Shown here: one piece after another, positions 18,003 through 25,101 of the stretch
How the letters are laid out: every line of letters begins with the position of its first letter
How positions within the stretch are numbered: position 1 is the first letter of the stretch
Assembly (NCBI RefSeq): GCF_017614955.1
Contig: NZ_WVUH01000027.1
Location: 1-33,714 of the forward strand
From: Micromonospora echinofusca
GTDB lineage: Bacteria > Actinomycetota > Actinomycetes > Mycobacteriales > Micromonosporaceae
DNA: 33,714 bases
Direction of reading: 5' to 3'
Translations under genes and position numbers: made by a program
Notes under the pieces: model-generated
What the model was told of the DNA's origin: nothing
Database searches by the model: none
Seen by the model: only the letters and a program-made list of their open reading frames with translations

Positions 18003-18041
18003 CGCGGGACCGGCCGGGCGGCTGCCCTGACCGGTCCCGCG
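18003..18041 (-). promoter_or_regulatory. intercistronic hairpin between binding protein and permease
   Basis: CGCGGGACCGG (18003-18013) and CCGGTCCCGCG (18031-18041) pair perfectly over 11 bp with a 17-nt loop, within the 71-bp gap. In malE-malF-type operons such hairpins stabilise the upstream message and reduce downstream expression; the same role is inferred here. Confidence 0.65.
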
Positions 18042-18051
18042 TGGCGTCACA

Positions 18052-19407
18052 TCACTTCGGCCAGGCGGCTTCGATGTTGTCGACGGTCTGCTTGGTGCTC
18101 TGACCGGTGATCCAGCTCGTGGACTGCTTCCAGAAGGCGTTGGACCCGACCGCGCCCGGCATCATGTCCGAGCCGTCGAAGCGGAAGACCGCGTTCTGGT
18201 CCTGGAGGAGCTGGGCGGCGAGCTTGTCGACCGGGCTGGTCAGCTTGCTGGCGTCGAGGCCCTTGTTGGCGCTCACCCAGCCCTGCGACACCGACACCTT
18301 GATGTTGGCCCAGGTGTCCGTGGAGAGGTAGGTCTGGAACGCCTTGACCTCCGGGCGGTCGGCGAAGGCCAGGTTGAACTCGCCGCCACCGAGCAGCGGC
18401 TTGGAGCTGGTGTCCTTGCCGGGCAGGTAGAACGCGAAGACGTCGCCGTCCTCGGCCACCTTGGTGTTCTTCGGCCAGTTGGCGGCGTAGAAGCTCGCCT
18501 GCCGGTGCAGGGAGCAGGTGCCGTCCAGGATCGGCAGGCCGGCGTCCTGGAAGGTGGTGGTGGCGATGCTCTTCACGTCGCCGAGGCCGCCGTTGACGTA
18601 CTTGTCGTTCTTGAGGATCTTGCCGGCCTCGTCCAGCGCGGCGGCCGACTCCGGCGAGTTGAACGGGATCTCGTGCTTGACCCACTTGTCGTAGGTCTCC
18701 GGCCCGTTCAGCCGGAGCATCATGTCCTCCATCCAGTCGGTGACCGGCCAACCGGTGGCCTCACCGCTGGAGATACCGGCGCACCACGGCTTCTTGCCGG
18801 ACGCCGCGATCTTGTCGCTGAGGGCGTACAGCTCGTCGAGGGTCTTCGGCACCTGGTAGCCGTTGTCCTTGAACTCCTTGGGGGAGTACCAGACCAGCGA
18901 CTTGATGCTGGCGCCGGACGGGGCGGCGTAGAACTTGCCGTCGACCGTGCCGTACGCCTTCCAGTCCTTGCCCCAGAACTTGTCGACGTTCGCGGCGACC
19001 TCGGCCGGGGCCTCCTTCGCGTTGCCGGTCGCGACGAGCTGGGCGAGCAGGCCCGGCTGCGGCACGATCGCGATGTCGGGCGCGTTGCCGGCCTTGGCCC
19101 GGACCAGCACCTGGGTCTCGAAGGACTTGTCGCCCTCGTACTTGATGGTGACGCCGGTGCACTCCTCGAACGGCTTGTACGAGTCCGTGTACGCCTTGTC
19201 CTCCGGGGTCACGATGCCGGTGAACACCGTGACGGTCTTGCCCTTGAGGTCACCGTACTGGCTGAACTGCGAGCAGTCCGTCTTCGGGGCGTTGGCCGAG
19301 GTGTCGTCCGAGTCGCTGCCACCACCGCAGGCCGCGAGGGCGAGAGTCAGACCGAGCACGCCGGCCGATGCGACCGCCGTGCGCGTCCTTGTCGCACGAA
19401 GGGACAT
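18052..19407 (-). CDS. carbohydrate ABC transporter substrate-binding lipoprotein (AglE-like)
   Basis: 451 aa, extracellular solute-binding protein family 1. The N-terminus carries Arg residues, a hydrophobic segment and the lipobox LAAC with Cys27 as the lipidated residue, then a Gly/Ser/Asp linker (GGGSDSDDTS). The mature protein would sit on the outer face of the membrane and deliver an oligosaccharide to the two permeases. ATG 19407 has aaggaaagaaaggg upstream. Gene order (binding protein, two permeases, GH13 glucosidase) points to alpha-glucosides such as maltose or trehalose, but the ligand is inferred. Confidence 0.93.
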   Translation of the reverse strand: MSLRATRTRTAVASAGVLGLTLALAACGGGSDSDDTSANAPKTDCSQFSQYGDLKGKTVTVFTGIVTPEDKAYTDSYKPFEECTGVTIKYEGDKSFETQVLVRAKAGNAPDIAIVPQPGLLAQLVATGNAKEAPAEVAANVDKFWGKDWKAYGTVDGKFYAAPSGASIKSLVWYSPKEFKDNGYQVPKTLDELYALSDKIAASGKKPWCAGISSGEATGWPVTDWMEDMMLRLNGPETYDKWVKHEIPFNSPESAAALDEAGKILKNDKYVNGGLGDVKSIATTTFQDAGLPILDGTCSLHRQASFYAANWPKNTKVAEDGDVFAFYLPGKDTSSKPLLGGGEFNLAFADRPEVKAFQTYLSTDTWANIKVSVSQGWVSANKGLDASKLTSPVDKLAAQLLQDQNAVFRFDGSDMMPGAVGSNAFWKQSTSWITGQSTKQTVDNIEAAWPK

Positions 19408-19754
19408 GCGCCCTTCCTTTCTTCCTCATCCGCCGGCCCGTGCGTGCCTCGCACGGTGTCCGGTACGACCAATTGATCGTCAGTCAAACGGTTACCCTGG
19501 CACGACGCAACGGTTAACGGATGACCGAATCGGTAACGATTGTGTGTCTTTCCGGGCCACATTTGGTTCATGCGCGTGACTGTTTCGGACCGCGATGATC
19601 GTAATACGGAGAGTGGCGGCCATCTTTACCGGTAGTGGCGATCTTCTCTGTCTCGATCGGGGTTTGAGGGGTGTGGACAGGGGTCTTCCCAAGGGTGAAG
19701 TTTTCTGCCAGCATCGTCGCATCGATCGAAGAGTTTCGTCATAGGAGGATCTGG
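19408..19754. other. divergent regulatory region between ABC operon and M23 peptidase
   Basis: 347 bp without a gene and less GC-rich than its flanks. The half nearest the ABC operon holds operator-like repeats (see 19487-19541). On the minus strand a TTGACT (19482-19487) could be a -35 box for the ABC operon, though no good -10 was found. The half near the peptidase ends with ataggagg, its ribosome-binding site. I did not recognise a riboswitch; in particular the conserved blocks of a ydaO-type c-di-AMP riboswitch are not visible. Confidence 0.5.
19487..19541. promoter_or_regulatory. operator-like repeats upstream of ABC operon
   Basis: AACGGTTA occurs at 19487-19494 and 19509-19516, 22 bp (two helical turns) apart. 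AATCGGTAACGATT at 19528-19541 is a near-palindrome matching its reverse complement at 12 of 14 positions. All share a CGGTnA core. Position 80-135 bp upstream of the binding-protein gene fits binding by a LacI-type sugar repressor such as AglR; no such gene is in the window. Confidence 0.5.
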
Positions 19755-20531
19755 ATGCGTAAGCGCCTGCTGAGCGTCATCGGCGCCGGACTGCTGGTGG
19801 CGGCGGCTGCCCTGGTCCCGGCGAGCCCTGCGATGGCCGCGCCCACCTTCAAGGTTCCGTTCCCCTGCAACCAGACCTGGTCCGGGCAGACCCGCACCAA
19901 CCACAGCCCGGCCTACGCGATCGACTTCAACCGGACAGACGACCTGGGCGACCCGGTGGTCGCCAGCGCCCCCGGCACCGTGGACGTCGTCACCAACCTC
20001 GGCGACACCAGCTACGGCAAGTACGTCCGGATCAACCACGGCAACGGCTACACGACCTACTACGCCCACCTGAACAGCTTCAACGTCTCGGTGGGGCAGA
20101 GCGTGGGCTACGGCAAGGTGATCGGCTACGTCGGCAGCACCGGCGGATCCAGCGGCCCGCACCTGCACTACGAGCAGCGCCTCAACGGCAACGACATCCA
20201 GATCCGCTTCAACGGCGCGCTCGCCCTCTACTGGGGTACCAAGAACTACACCAGTGACAACGGCTGCGGCAGCACCACCGGCTCGGGCACGGTCAACACC
20301 AGCGGCACCCCGCTGACCGTCCGGTCCGGCCCGGGTACCGGGTACACCGCCGTCGACACGGTCGCCGACGGCACCCGGGTCACCATCTACTGCCAGACCA
20401 CCGGGACGAGTGTCACCGGCACCTACGGCACCAGCAGCATCTGGGACCGGATCGGCTCCGGCCGGTACATCGCCGACGCCTACGTCTACACCGGCCACGA
20501 CGGTTTCATCCCGAACGTGCCCCGCTGCTGA
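19755..20531 (+). CDS. secreted M23-family peptidase with C-terminal SH3-like domain
   Basis: 258 aa. A signal peptide (about 1-28, ending PAMA-AP) directs secretion. The M23 domain (about 30-160) carries His50 and Asp57 as probable zinc ligands, His105 in YYAHL, and His136/His138 in GPHLHYE. A Ser/Thr/Gly linker leads to a bacterial SH3-like region (about 175-258, LTVRSGPGTGYTAV), typical of cell-wall binding. It probably cuts peptide crosslinks in peptidoglycan. The His-to-Asp spacing is 7 residues rather than the HxxxD of LytM, so it belongs to a variant subgroup. ATG 19755 is chosen for the strong ataggaggatctgg; the frame is open to 19671, but that part has no signal-peptide character. 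A strong terminator follows. Confidence 0.9.
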   Translation: MRKRLLSVIGAGLLVAAAALVPASPAMAAPTFKVPFPCNQTWSGQTRTNHSPAYAIDFNRTDDLGDPVVASAPGTVDVVTNLGDTSYGKYVRINHGNGYTTYYAHLNSFNVSVGQSVGYGKVIGYVGSTGGSSGPHLHYEQRLNGNDIQIRFNGALALYWGTKNYTSDNGCGSTTGSGTVNTSGTPLTVRSGPGTGYTAVDTVADGTRVTIYCQTTGTSVTGTYGTSSIWDRIGSGRYIADAYVYTGHDGFIPNVPRC

Positions 20532-20545
20532 GCGCAGGTGTCGAC

Positions 20546-20587
20546 AAGGGCCCCCTGCACCGCGGAATGCGGTGACAGGGGGCCCTT
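20546..20587. terminator. bidirectional terminator hairpin
   Basis: AAGGGCCCCCTG-CACCGC and GCGGTG-ACAGGGGGCCCTT pair over 18 bp with one bulged base and loop GGAAT. It lies between the convergent M23 peptidase and TspO-like genes. The outer AAGGGCCCC/GGGGCCCTT arms resemble those of the 59-bp repeats elsewhere in the window. Confidence 0.9.
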
Positions 20588-20597
20588 CCCGGCGTTT

Positions 20598-21089
20598 TCA
20601 GCTGTTGAGTTGCCAGATCGAGAAGTTGAGTGCGGCGGCGAACGTGACCCAGGCCCAGTAGGGCACCAGCAGGACGGCGGCGACCCGGGAGATCCGCCAG
20701 AACATCACCACGGTGACCGCGATCAGCAGCCACAGCGCGATGATGTCGACGAATGCCAGACCGTACCGGCCCGCGCCGAAGAAGAGCGGCGTCCAGATCG
20801 CGTTCAGGACGAGCTGGGCGGCGTACACCCCGAGCGCCGGGCCGAAGCCCACCCGGCGCCAGACCAGCCAGCCGGCGACCGCGATGAGGGCGTAGAGCAG
20901 CGTCCAGACCGGACCGAACACCGCCGACGGTGGCGCCCAGTCCGGCTGCCGGAGAGTGTTGTACTCGTCGGAGGTGCCCTGCACCCCGAGGCCGCCGATC
21001 GCGGCGACCACCGTCACCGCGAGGCCGAAGCCGGCCAGTGCCAACCAGGTCCGGGCCCCGCCCGTCCGCCGTGCGGTCGCTGTCGTCAT
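20598..21089 (-). CDS. TspO/MBR family membrane protein
   Basis: 163 aa with five predicted transmembrane helices, the length and layout of the TspO/peripheral benzodiazepine receptor family. WAPPSAVFGPVWTLLYALIA is the family-typical first-loop signature, and LNAIWTPLFFGAGRYGLAF follows in helix 3. Family members bind porphyrins or related small molecules and act in tetrapyrrole or stress handling; the bacterial role is not settled. ATG 21089 (MTTATARRTGG) is preferred; an in-frame GTG at 21122 would add 11 residues. It is convergent with the M23 gene. Confidence 0.9.
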   Translation of the reverse strand: MTTATARRTGGARTWLALAGFGLAVTVVAAIGGLGVQGTSDEYNTLRQPDWAPPSAVFGPVWTLLYALIAVAGWLVWRRVGFGPALGVYAAQLVLNAIWTPLFFGAGRYGLAFVDIIALWLLIAVTVVMFWRISRVAAVLLVPYWAWVTFAAALNFSIWQLNS

Positions 21090-21153
21090 GCCGGCACAGT
21101 TCCCGCCGGGCGAGCCGGACAAACCCGACGCCCGGCGCGGGCGGGCACGAGAA

Positions 21154-21216
21154 CGCCGGGGTCGTCGTTTCCGGACCCGATCGGGAGGACGGGTACCGGA
21201 AGCGACGACCCCGGCG
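21154..21216 (-). terminator. 21-bp stem terminator of the GPGG operon
   Basis: Arms 21154-21174 and 21196-21216 pair over 21 bp with one mismatch; the 21-nt loop contains the self-complementary CCCGATCGGG. It lies 27 bp after the stop codon of the small GPGG protein gene and upstream of the TspO-like gene, so it closes the minus-strand operon that starts at 23015. Confidence 0.85.
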
Positions 21217-21243
21217 AATCCAGGGGAACTATGTCAACAGGCG

Positions 21244-21387
21244 TCAATTGAAGATGCTGACCCCACCCGGTCCGACCAGCAGGCCGACCACGATGAGGAC
21301 GATGCCCCAGAGGATCTGCCGCCGGAAGAGTGCGAGCACACCGGCGACCACGAGTACCACGGCGAGAATCCAGAGAATCAGCTCCAT
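21244..21387 (-). CDS. GPGG-motif small membrane protein
   Basis: 47 aa, easily missed. It starts ATG-GAG-CTG-ATT and ends in AGCATCTTCAAT before TGA. Two hydrophobic helices (about 2-20 and 25-38) are joined by a short basic turn (FRRQ) and followed by the hallmark VGPGGVSIF near the C-terminus. It belongs to the small actinobacterial GPGG-motif membrane proteins of unknown function. Its first 10 bases overlap the 3' end of the metallophosphoesterase gene (21378-21387), implying coupled translation as the last gene of a four-gene operon. Confidence 0.85.
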   Translation of the reverse strand: MELILWILAVVLVVAGVLALFRRQILWGIVLIVVGLLVGPGGVSIFN

Positions 21388-22154
21388 GGTTGCGAAATAC
21401 CCCCGGCGCCAGCGGTGGAAACCTCCCCGGCGTCCAGATGGTCCCCCAGATGGAAGATGCTGTACGCCTGCTTGATGACCGGGTGTGCCACGTTGCGGAC
21501 CCGTACCCCGCCGGGCGTGGTGCCCCGCTCGCTGCCGGCGTGCGCATGCCCGTGGATCGCCAGCGCGGTGTCCGCCGAGTCGATCGCCTGACCGAGCAGG
21601 TACGACCCCAGGAACGGGTAGATCTCCAGCGGCTCACCGGCGAGCGTGTCCGGTACCGGCGCGTAGTGGGTCAGCGCGACCCGGGTGTCGCAGTCCAGCT
21701 CGCGCAGGGTCGCGCCGAGCCGGTCGGCGATGGTGCTGGTGGTGCGGACGAACGCCTTCATCTCCGGTTCACCGAACTCACTGGCGCACCGGCCGGCGAA
21801 GCCCCCGCCGAAGCCCTTGGCGCCGGCGATGCCCAGCCGCCCGCCGGGGGTGTCCAGCACCAGGCCGGTACCCTCCAGCACGGTCATGCCGGCCTCCTCC
21901 AGGACCCCGATCACCTCGGGGACCTGGTCACACTGGTGGTCGTGGTTGCCGAGCACGGTGACCACCGGTACGCCCAGCCCACCGAACTCCCGGGCGACGC
22001 AGCGCGCCTCGGCCTCGGTCCCGTGCCGGGTCAGGTCCCCGGCCAGCAGCAGCACGTCGGCGTGCCCGGGTAGCTGTTCCAGCGCCGGCCGGAACCGGCC
22101 GACCACGTCCTCGTCCAGGTGCACGTCACCGACGGCGGCGATCCGGATCACCAT
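21378..22154 (-). CDS. metallophosphoesterase
   Basis: 258 aa, calcineurin-like phosphoesterase fold. All metal motifs are visible: GDVHLD (Asp10, His12), LLLAGDLTRHG (Asp40), GNHDH (Asn70, His71), THYAP (His163) and HGHAHAG (His201, His203). It hydrolyses a phosphomonoester or phosphodiester in the cytoplasm (no signal peptide); the substrate cannot be predicted. ATG 22154 has GAGGGGGA upstream. It follows the BON gene by 10 bp and overlaps the GPGG small protein gene by 10 bp, so it sits in a compact operon with a nucleotidyltransferase. Confidence 0.92.
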   Translation of the reverse strand: MVIRIAAVGDVHLDEDVVGRFRPALEQLPGHADVLLLAGDLTRHGTEAEARCVAREFGGLGVPVVTVLGNHDHQCDQVPEVIGVLEEAGMTVLEGTGLVLDTPGGRLGIAGAKGFGGGFAGRCASEFGEPEMKAFVRTTSTIADRLGATLRELDCDTRVALTHYAPVPDTLAGEPLEIYPFLGSYLLGQAIDSADTALAIHGHAHAGSERGTTPGGVRVRNVAHPVIKQAYSIFHLGDHLDAGEVSTAGAGGISQPWS

Positions 22155-22164
22155 CGCGTCCCCC

Positions 22165-22437
22165 TCACGGCAACTGTTCGATCTCGGTCGGGGCCTGGGT
22201 GCGGATCACCCCGATGTCGGTGGTGAGCGGGATGCCGGGGAACCGTTCGGCCACCTGGCGCAGGATCTCGTCCCGCCGGTGCGGGCTCTCCACCTCGCCC
22301 TGGAGGACCAGCGAGTGCTCCCGCCGGACCACGGTGATGCCCTGCTCGGCGATTTCCGGGTTCTCGGTCAACAGCCGGTGGATCTCCGCCTCGACGTACT
22401 CGTCGGGCGGACCGCCCCCGTGCGCGGAACTGGTCAT
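22165..22437 (-). CDS. BON-domain-like small protein
   Basis: 90 aa. Residues about 15-82 have the alternating pattern of a BON domain (ITVVRREHSLVLQGEVES, helix REILRQVAERFPG, then TTDIGVI), here without a signal peptide or membrane segment. BON domains usually bind lipids or membranes and are normally exported, so a cytoplasmic copy is slightly unusual. Its ATG overlaps the stop of the upstream nucleotidyltransferase gene in ATGA (22434-22437), and the metallophosphoesterase follows 10 bp later. Confidence 0.75.
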   Translation of the reverse strand: MTSSAHGGGPPDEYVEAEIHRLLTENPEIAEQGITVVRREHSLVLQGEVESPHRRDEILRQVAERFPGIPLTTDIGVIRTQAPTEIEQLP

Positions 22438-23015
22438 CTTGTCCCCTTCTCCTCCTCCGACGAGTACGGCACCACGTCCAGCCGGTCCAGCAGGACCAGG
22501 AACGCCTCGGCGTACGGCGAGTGCTGTGTCTCCTTCCGTACCCGTTCCCAGTCGATCTGCTCCCGCAGGGAACGGGCCAACGGCAGCCCCCGGGCGAAGT
22601 CGCAGTAGTGCTGGGAGAAGCTGAGCAGTTTGTGCACCATGAGCTGGCTGGCGGAGAGGACCGGCATGTGGATGGCGTCCACCGGCCGGACCACGGTGTC
22701 GGTGAAGGTCTCGTCGGTCACCGGGGTCTCGATCGGCCGGTGGATCAGGTCCACCATCCGCCCCGAGTCGTAGACCTTGACCAGCCAGTCCTCGGGTGGG
22801 CGCTCGGCGGTGAAGCCGGAGGCCACCAGGGCCTCCAGGGCCCGGTCGACGTCCTCGCCCCGGATCAGGAAGTCGACGTCGTGGTCGCTGGAATGGCCGC
22901 CGTGGGCGTACACCGCGAAACTGCCGCCCAGGGCGAACGGGATCTCCGCCTGTTTGAGGACGGCGGCGACCCGTTTGAGTGTGTGCAACAGGCCCTCGTC
23001 CCCTTGCTGAACCAT
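22434..23015 (-). CDS. nucleotidyltransferase-fold protein
   Basis: 193 aa. The pol-beta-type nucleotidyltransferase signature is present: ALGGSFAVYAHGG (Gly30-Gly31-Ser32), then SSDHDVDF with acidic metal ligands Asp46 and Asp48, and a third acidic residue at RMVDLIHR (Asp89). It should transfer a nucleotide to a protein, RNA or small molecule; related folds include the AbiEii/MNT antitoxin-toxin enzymes, but no HEPN or AbiEi partner is adjacent. ATG 23015 follows CGGGAGATTCG. It is the first gene of a four-gene operon and is divergent from a thymidylate-kinase-like gene. Confidence 0.82.
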   Translation of the reverse strand: MVQQGDEGLLHTLKRVAAVLKQAEIPFALGGSFAVYAHGGHSSDHDVDFLIRGEDVDRALEALVASGFTAERPPEDWLVKVYDSGRMVDLIHRPIETPVTDETFTDTVVRPVDAIHMPVLSASQLMVHKLLSFSQHYCDFARGLPLARSLREQIDWERVRKETQHSPYAEAFLVLLDRLDVVPYSSEEEKGTR

Positions 23016-23143
23016 CGAATCTCCCGTGCGGTCGGAGGCGGACATGGTCATCCGGATTGGAGGTCTGTGTCGGTACCCGGCAGTCGACGCGTTTACACCT
23101 GTGCGGTGCTGAATCATGACCTTATGAGGTTTTTGTACTGGTA

Positions 23144-23893
23144 GTGAATCTACAGGTAGTGTCGGTGGTCGGTACCGTTGTCCAGGTGGCCAGAGCGCAA
23201 CGGGTACGGCGGCGTGGGCGACGGCTACGTGCCGTGGCCCTGATCGGTATCGACGGTTCCGGCAAGACCACCCAGGCGCACCAGCTCGCCGACGCGCTGA
23301 ACGCCGCCGGTGTGCCGGCGAACTACCTGCGCAACGCGGGTGGCCGGCGCTGGTTCGGCCGGCTGGCCCGGCGGCTGGGCCGGGCCGACGCGCAACGGCT
23401 GCTCGGCCGTAACGGGCTGCTGCTGGCCGAGTCGGTGCTGCGGTGGCTGGCCATCGCCCGGACCCTGCTCCGCGCGGCGCTCACCCGGCGGGTCGCGGTG
23501 ATGGACCGGTACGCGTACTGCCAGTACGCCAGCATCCGGGCGCACGGCGGTCGACGCTGGGAGACGTTCGCCCGGCTGGTCTACCGGATCTTCCCGCCGC
23601 CGGGGCTGACCCTGCTGCTCACCGTCGACCCGGCCGAGGCGTACCGGCGGATCGAGTCGCGGGGCACCGACCACGAGACGATGGAGTACCTGAACGCGGC
23701 CGACACGGCGTACCGGTCGCTGCACGAGTACCCGACCTTCGTGGTGGTCGACGCCAACGGCACCCCGGAACAGGTCGCCGCCGCGATCGGCGCGGAGGTG
23801 GCCCGGTGGCTGCCGGAGTCGCGGCGCCGGGCACCGAAGATGCCCGACCAGCCACCGGTGAAGGTACCGGCCGCCGCTCCGGCCCGTACCTGA
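23144..23893 (+). CDS. thymidylate-kinase-like P-loop protein
   Basis: 249 aa. A P-loop NMP kinase: Walker A GIDGSGKTTQAH (about 35-46), VMDRYAYCQY with the Asp-Arg of the base-binding site, a lid-like RRIESRGTDHETMEYL, and a hydrophobic strand FVVVDANG near the C-terminus. Similar to dTMP kinase, but with a basic N-terminal extension (RAQRVRRRGRRLR) and a Pro/Arg tail, so it may not be the housekeeping enzyme. GTG 23144 is used; in-frame GTG codons at 23159 and 23186 also fit, and none has a good ribosome-binding site. It is divergent from the nucleotidyltransferase operon, with about 130 bp between. Confidence 0.8.
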   Translation: MNLQVVSVVGTVVQVARAQRVRRRGRRLRAVALIGIDGSGKTTQAHQLADALNAAGVPANYLRNAGGRRWFGRLARRLGRADAQRLLGRNGLLLAESVLRWLAIARTLLRAALTRRVAVMDRYAYCQYASIRAHGGRRWETFARLVYRIFPPPGLTLLLTVDPAEAYRRIESRGTDHETMEYLNAADTAYRSLHEYPTFVVVDANGTPEQVAAAIGAEVARWLPESRRRAPKMPDQPPVKVPAAAPART

Positions 23894-23914
23894 GCCGGAC
23901 GCCGGTGATCCGGC

Positions 23915-23941
23915 ACCGGTTACGCGGCCGGCGTAACCGGT
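23915..23941 (+). terminator. 11-bp perfect hairpin
   Basis: ACCGGTTACGC and GCGTAACCGGT pair perfectly around loop GGCCG, 21 bp after the stop of the thymidylate-kinase-like gene. Confidence 0.85.
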
Positions 23942-23997
23942 CTGCCCACAGCTAACAACCCTGGCCGCAACGGGCCGTCCGGCCGCAGCATCACCGG

Positions 23998-25014
23998 ATG
24001 CGAATCCTCGTTCTCGGTGGTACCCGGTTCCTCGGCCGTGCGGTGGCCCGGCTCGCGCACGACCGGGGGTACGACGTCACCTGCGCCGCCCGGTCGGTCT
24101 CCGGCGCCCCGCCGGCCGGCCCCCGCTTCGTACCCGTCGACCGGGACGACCCGGACGGCCTGGCGGCCCTGGACGGCGGCTGGTTCGACGCGGTGGTGGA
24201 CGTGACCCGCCGGGTCGACCACGCCCGGTACGCCCTGGACACCCTCGCCGACCGGGTCGGACACTGGGTCTTCGTCTCCAGCGTCTCGGTCTACGCCGAC
24301 CACTCGGTGCCCGGCCGGTCCGTCGCCGACACCCCGCTGCTGCCACCCGCGCCGGACGGGGTCGACGGCCCGGGGCCGGACTTCCGGTTCTACGGCGAGT
24401 GCAAGGTCAGCATCGAGCGGGCGGTACTCGACCGGGTCGGACCCGACCGGGCCTTCGTCTGCCGGGCGGGTCTGATCGTCGGGCCGGAGGACACCTCCGA
24501 CCGGTTCCCCTACTGGGTACGCCGGCTCGCCGACGGGGGTGAGGTGCTGGCACCGGGCCGGCCCGACGAGCCGGTGCAGTGGGTCGACGTCGAGGACCTG
24601 GCCGCCTGGCTGCTGCACGGCGCGACCACCCGGCTCGGCGGTACCTTCGACGGCACCGGTCCGGCGCGCGGGATGGCCGAGGTGCTGGCCGGGATCGCCG
24701 CCGGGGTCGGTCGGCCGGATCCCCGGCTGACCTGGGTCGACGGGGGGTTCCTCCGGGCCCGGGACGTCCGGCCGTGGAGCGGGGACCGGTCCCTGCCGCT
24801 CTGGGTGGGCGGTGATCCGGCGGACGCCGGGTTCCTCGCCCGGGACGTGACCGACGCGCTCGCCGCCGGGCTCACCGTCCGTCCGGTCGGGGCGTCCGCC
24901 CGGGCCACCCTCGACTGGATGACCAGCACGCCGGAGGCCGTCCGACCAGGTGGGCTGGGCCGCGCGGTGGAGGCCGAGGTGCTCCGGGAATGGCACGCTG
25001 AACGGGACGGATGA
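23998..25014 (+). CDS. NAD(P)-dependent epimerase/dehydratase-type reductase (extended SDR)
   Basis: 338 aa, extended short-chain dehydrogenase. It opens with the nucleotide-binding GGTRFLGRAVA loop, continues with VFVSSVSVYAD (catalytic Ser region) and the catalytic YGECK (Tyr-x-x-x-Lys), and later has a C-terminal substrate domain. Such proteins act on nucleotide sugars or other small alcohols; the substrate is unknown. ATG 23998 directly precedes the first beta strand, with only a weak Shine-Dalgarno, so a leaderless start is possible. It is monocistronic, 104 bp after the kinase-like gene. Confidence 0.88.
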   Translation: MRILVLGGTRFLGRAVARLAHDRGYDVTCAARSVSGAPPAGPRFVPVDRDDPDGLAALDGGWFDAVVDVTRRVDHARYALDTLADRVGHWVFVSSVSVYADHSVPGRSVADTPLLPPAPDGVDGPGPDFRFYGECKVSIERAVLDRVGPDRAFVCRAGLIVGPEDTSDRFPYWVRRLADGGEVLAPGRPDEPVQWVDVEDLAAWLLHGATTRLGGTFDGTGPARGMAEVLAGIAAGVGRPDPRLTWVDGGFLRARDVRPWSGDRSLPLWVGGDPADAGFLARDVTDALAAGLTVRPVGASARATLDWMTSTPEAVRPGGLGRAVEAEVLREWHAERDG

Positions 25015-25065
25015 CCCGGCTCCGACAATCTCGGGCGTACTTTTGTCATATACGCGCGGTCATGG

Positions 25066-25098
25066 TTGACGCTTAGCACCTCGTGAAAGTAAGTTTCA
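25066..25098 (+). promoter_or_regulatory. promoter and operator of the murR-type regulator
   Basis: TTGACG (25066-25071) and TAAGTT (25090-25095) are spaced by 18 bp, placing transcription start at or next to the GTG at 25102. The perfect inverted repeat TGAAA-GTAAG-TTTCA (25084-25098) covers the -10 box. This fits autorepression by the RpiR/MurR-type protein encoded just downstream. Confidence 0.6.
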
Positions 25099-25101
25099 TC
25101 C

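Noticed and set aside
19561..19754. Possible riboswitch (ydaO-type) ahead of the M23 peptidase
   Set aside because: Cell-wall hydrolases in actinomycetes often have one, but its conserved sequence blocks are not present here.
22434..23015. Toxin-antitoxin (AbiE or MNT-HEPN) assignment for the nucleotidyltransferase
   Set aside because: The fold fits, but no HEPN or AbiEi partner is adjacent, and the operon partners are different families.
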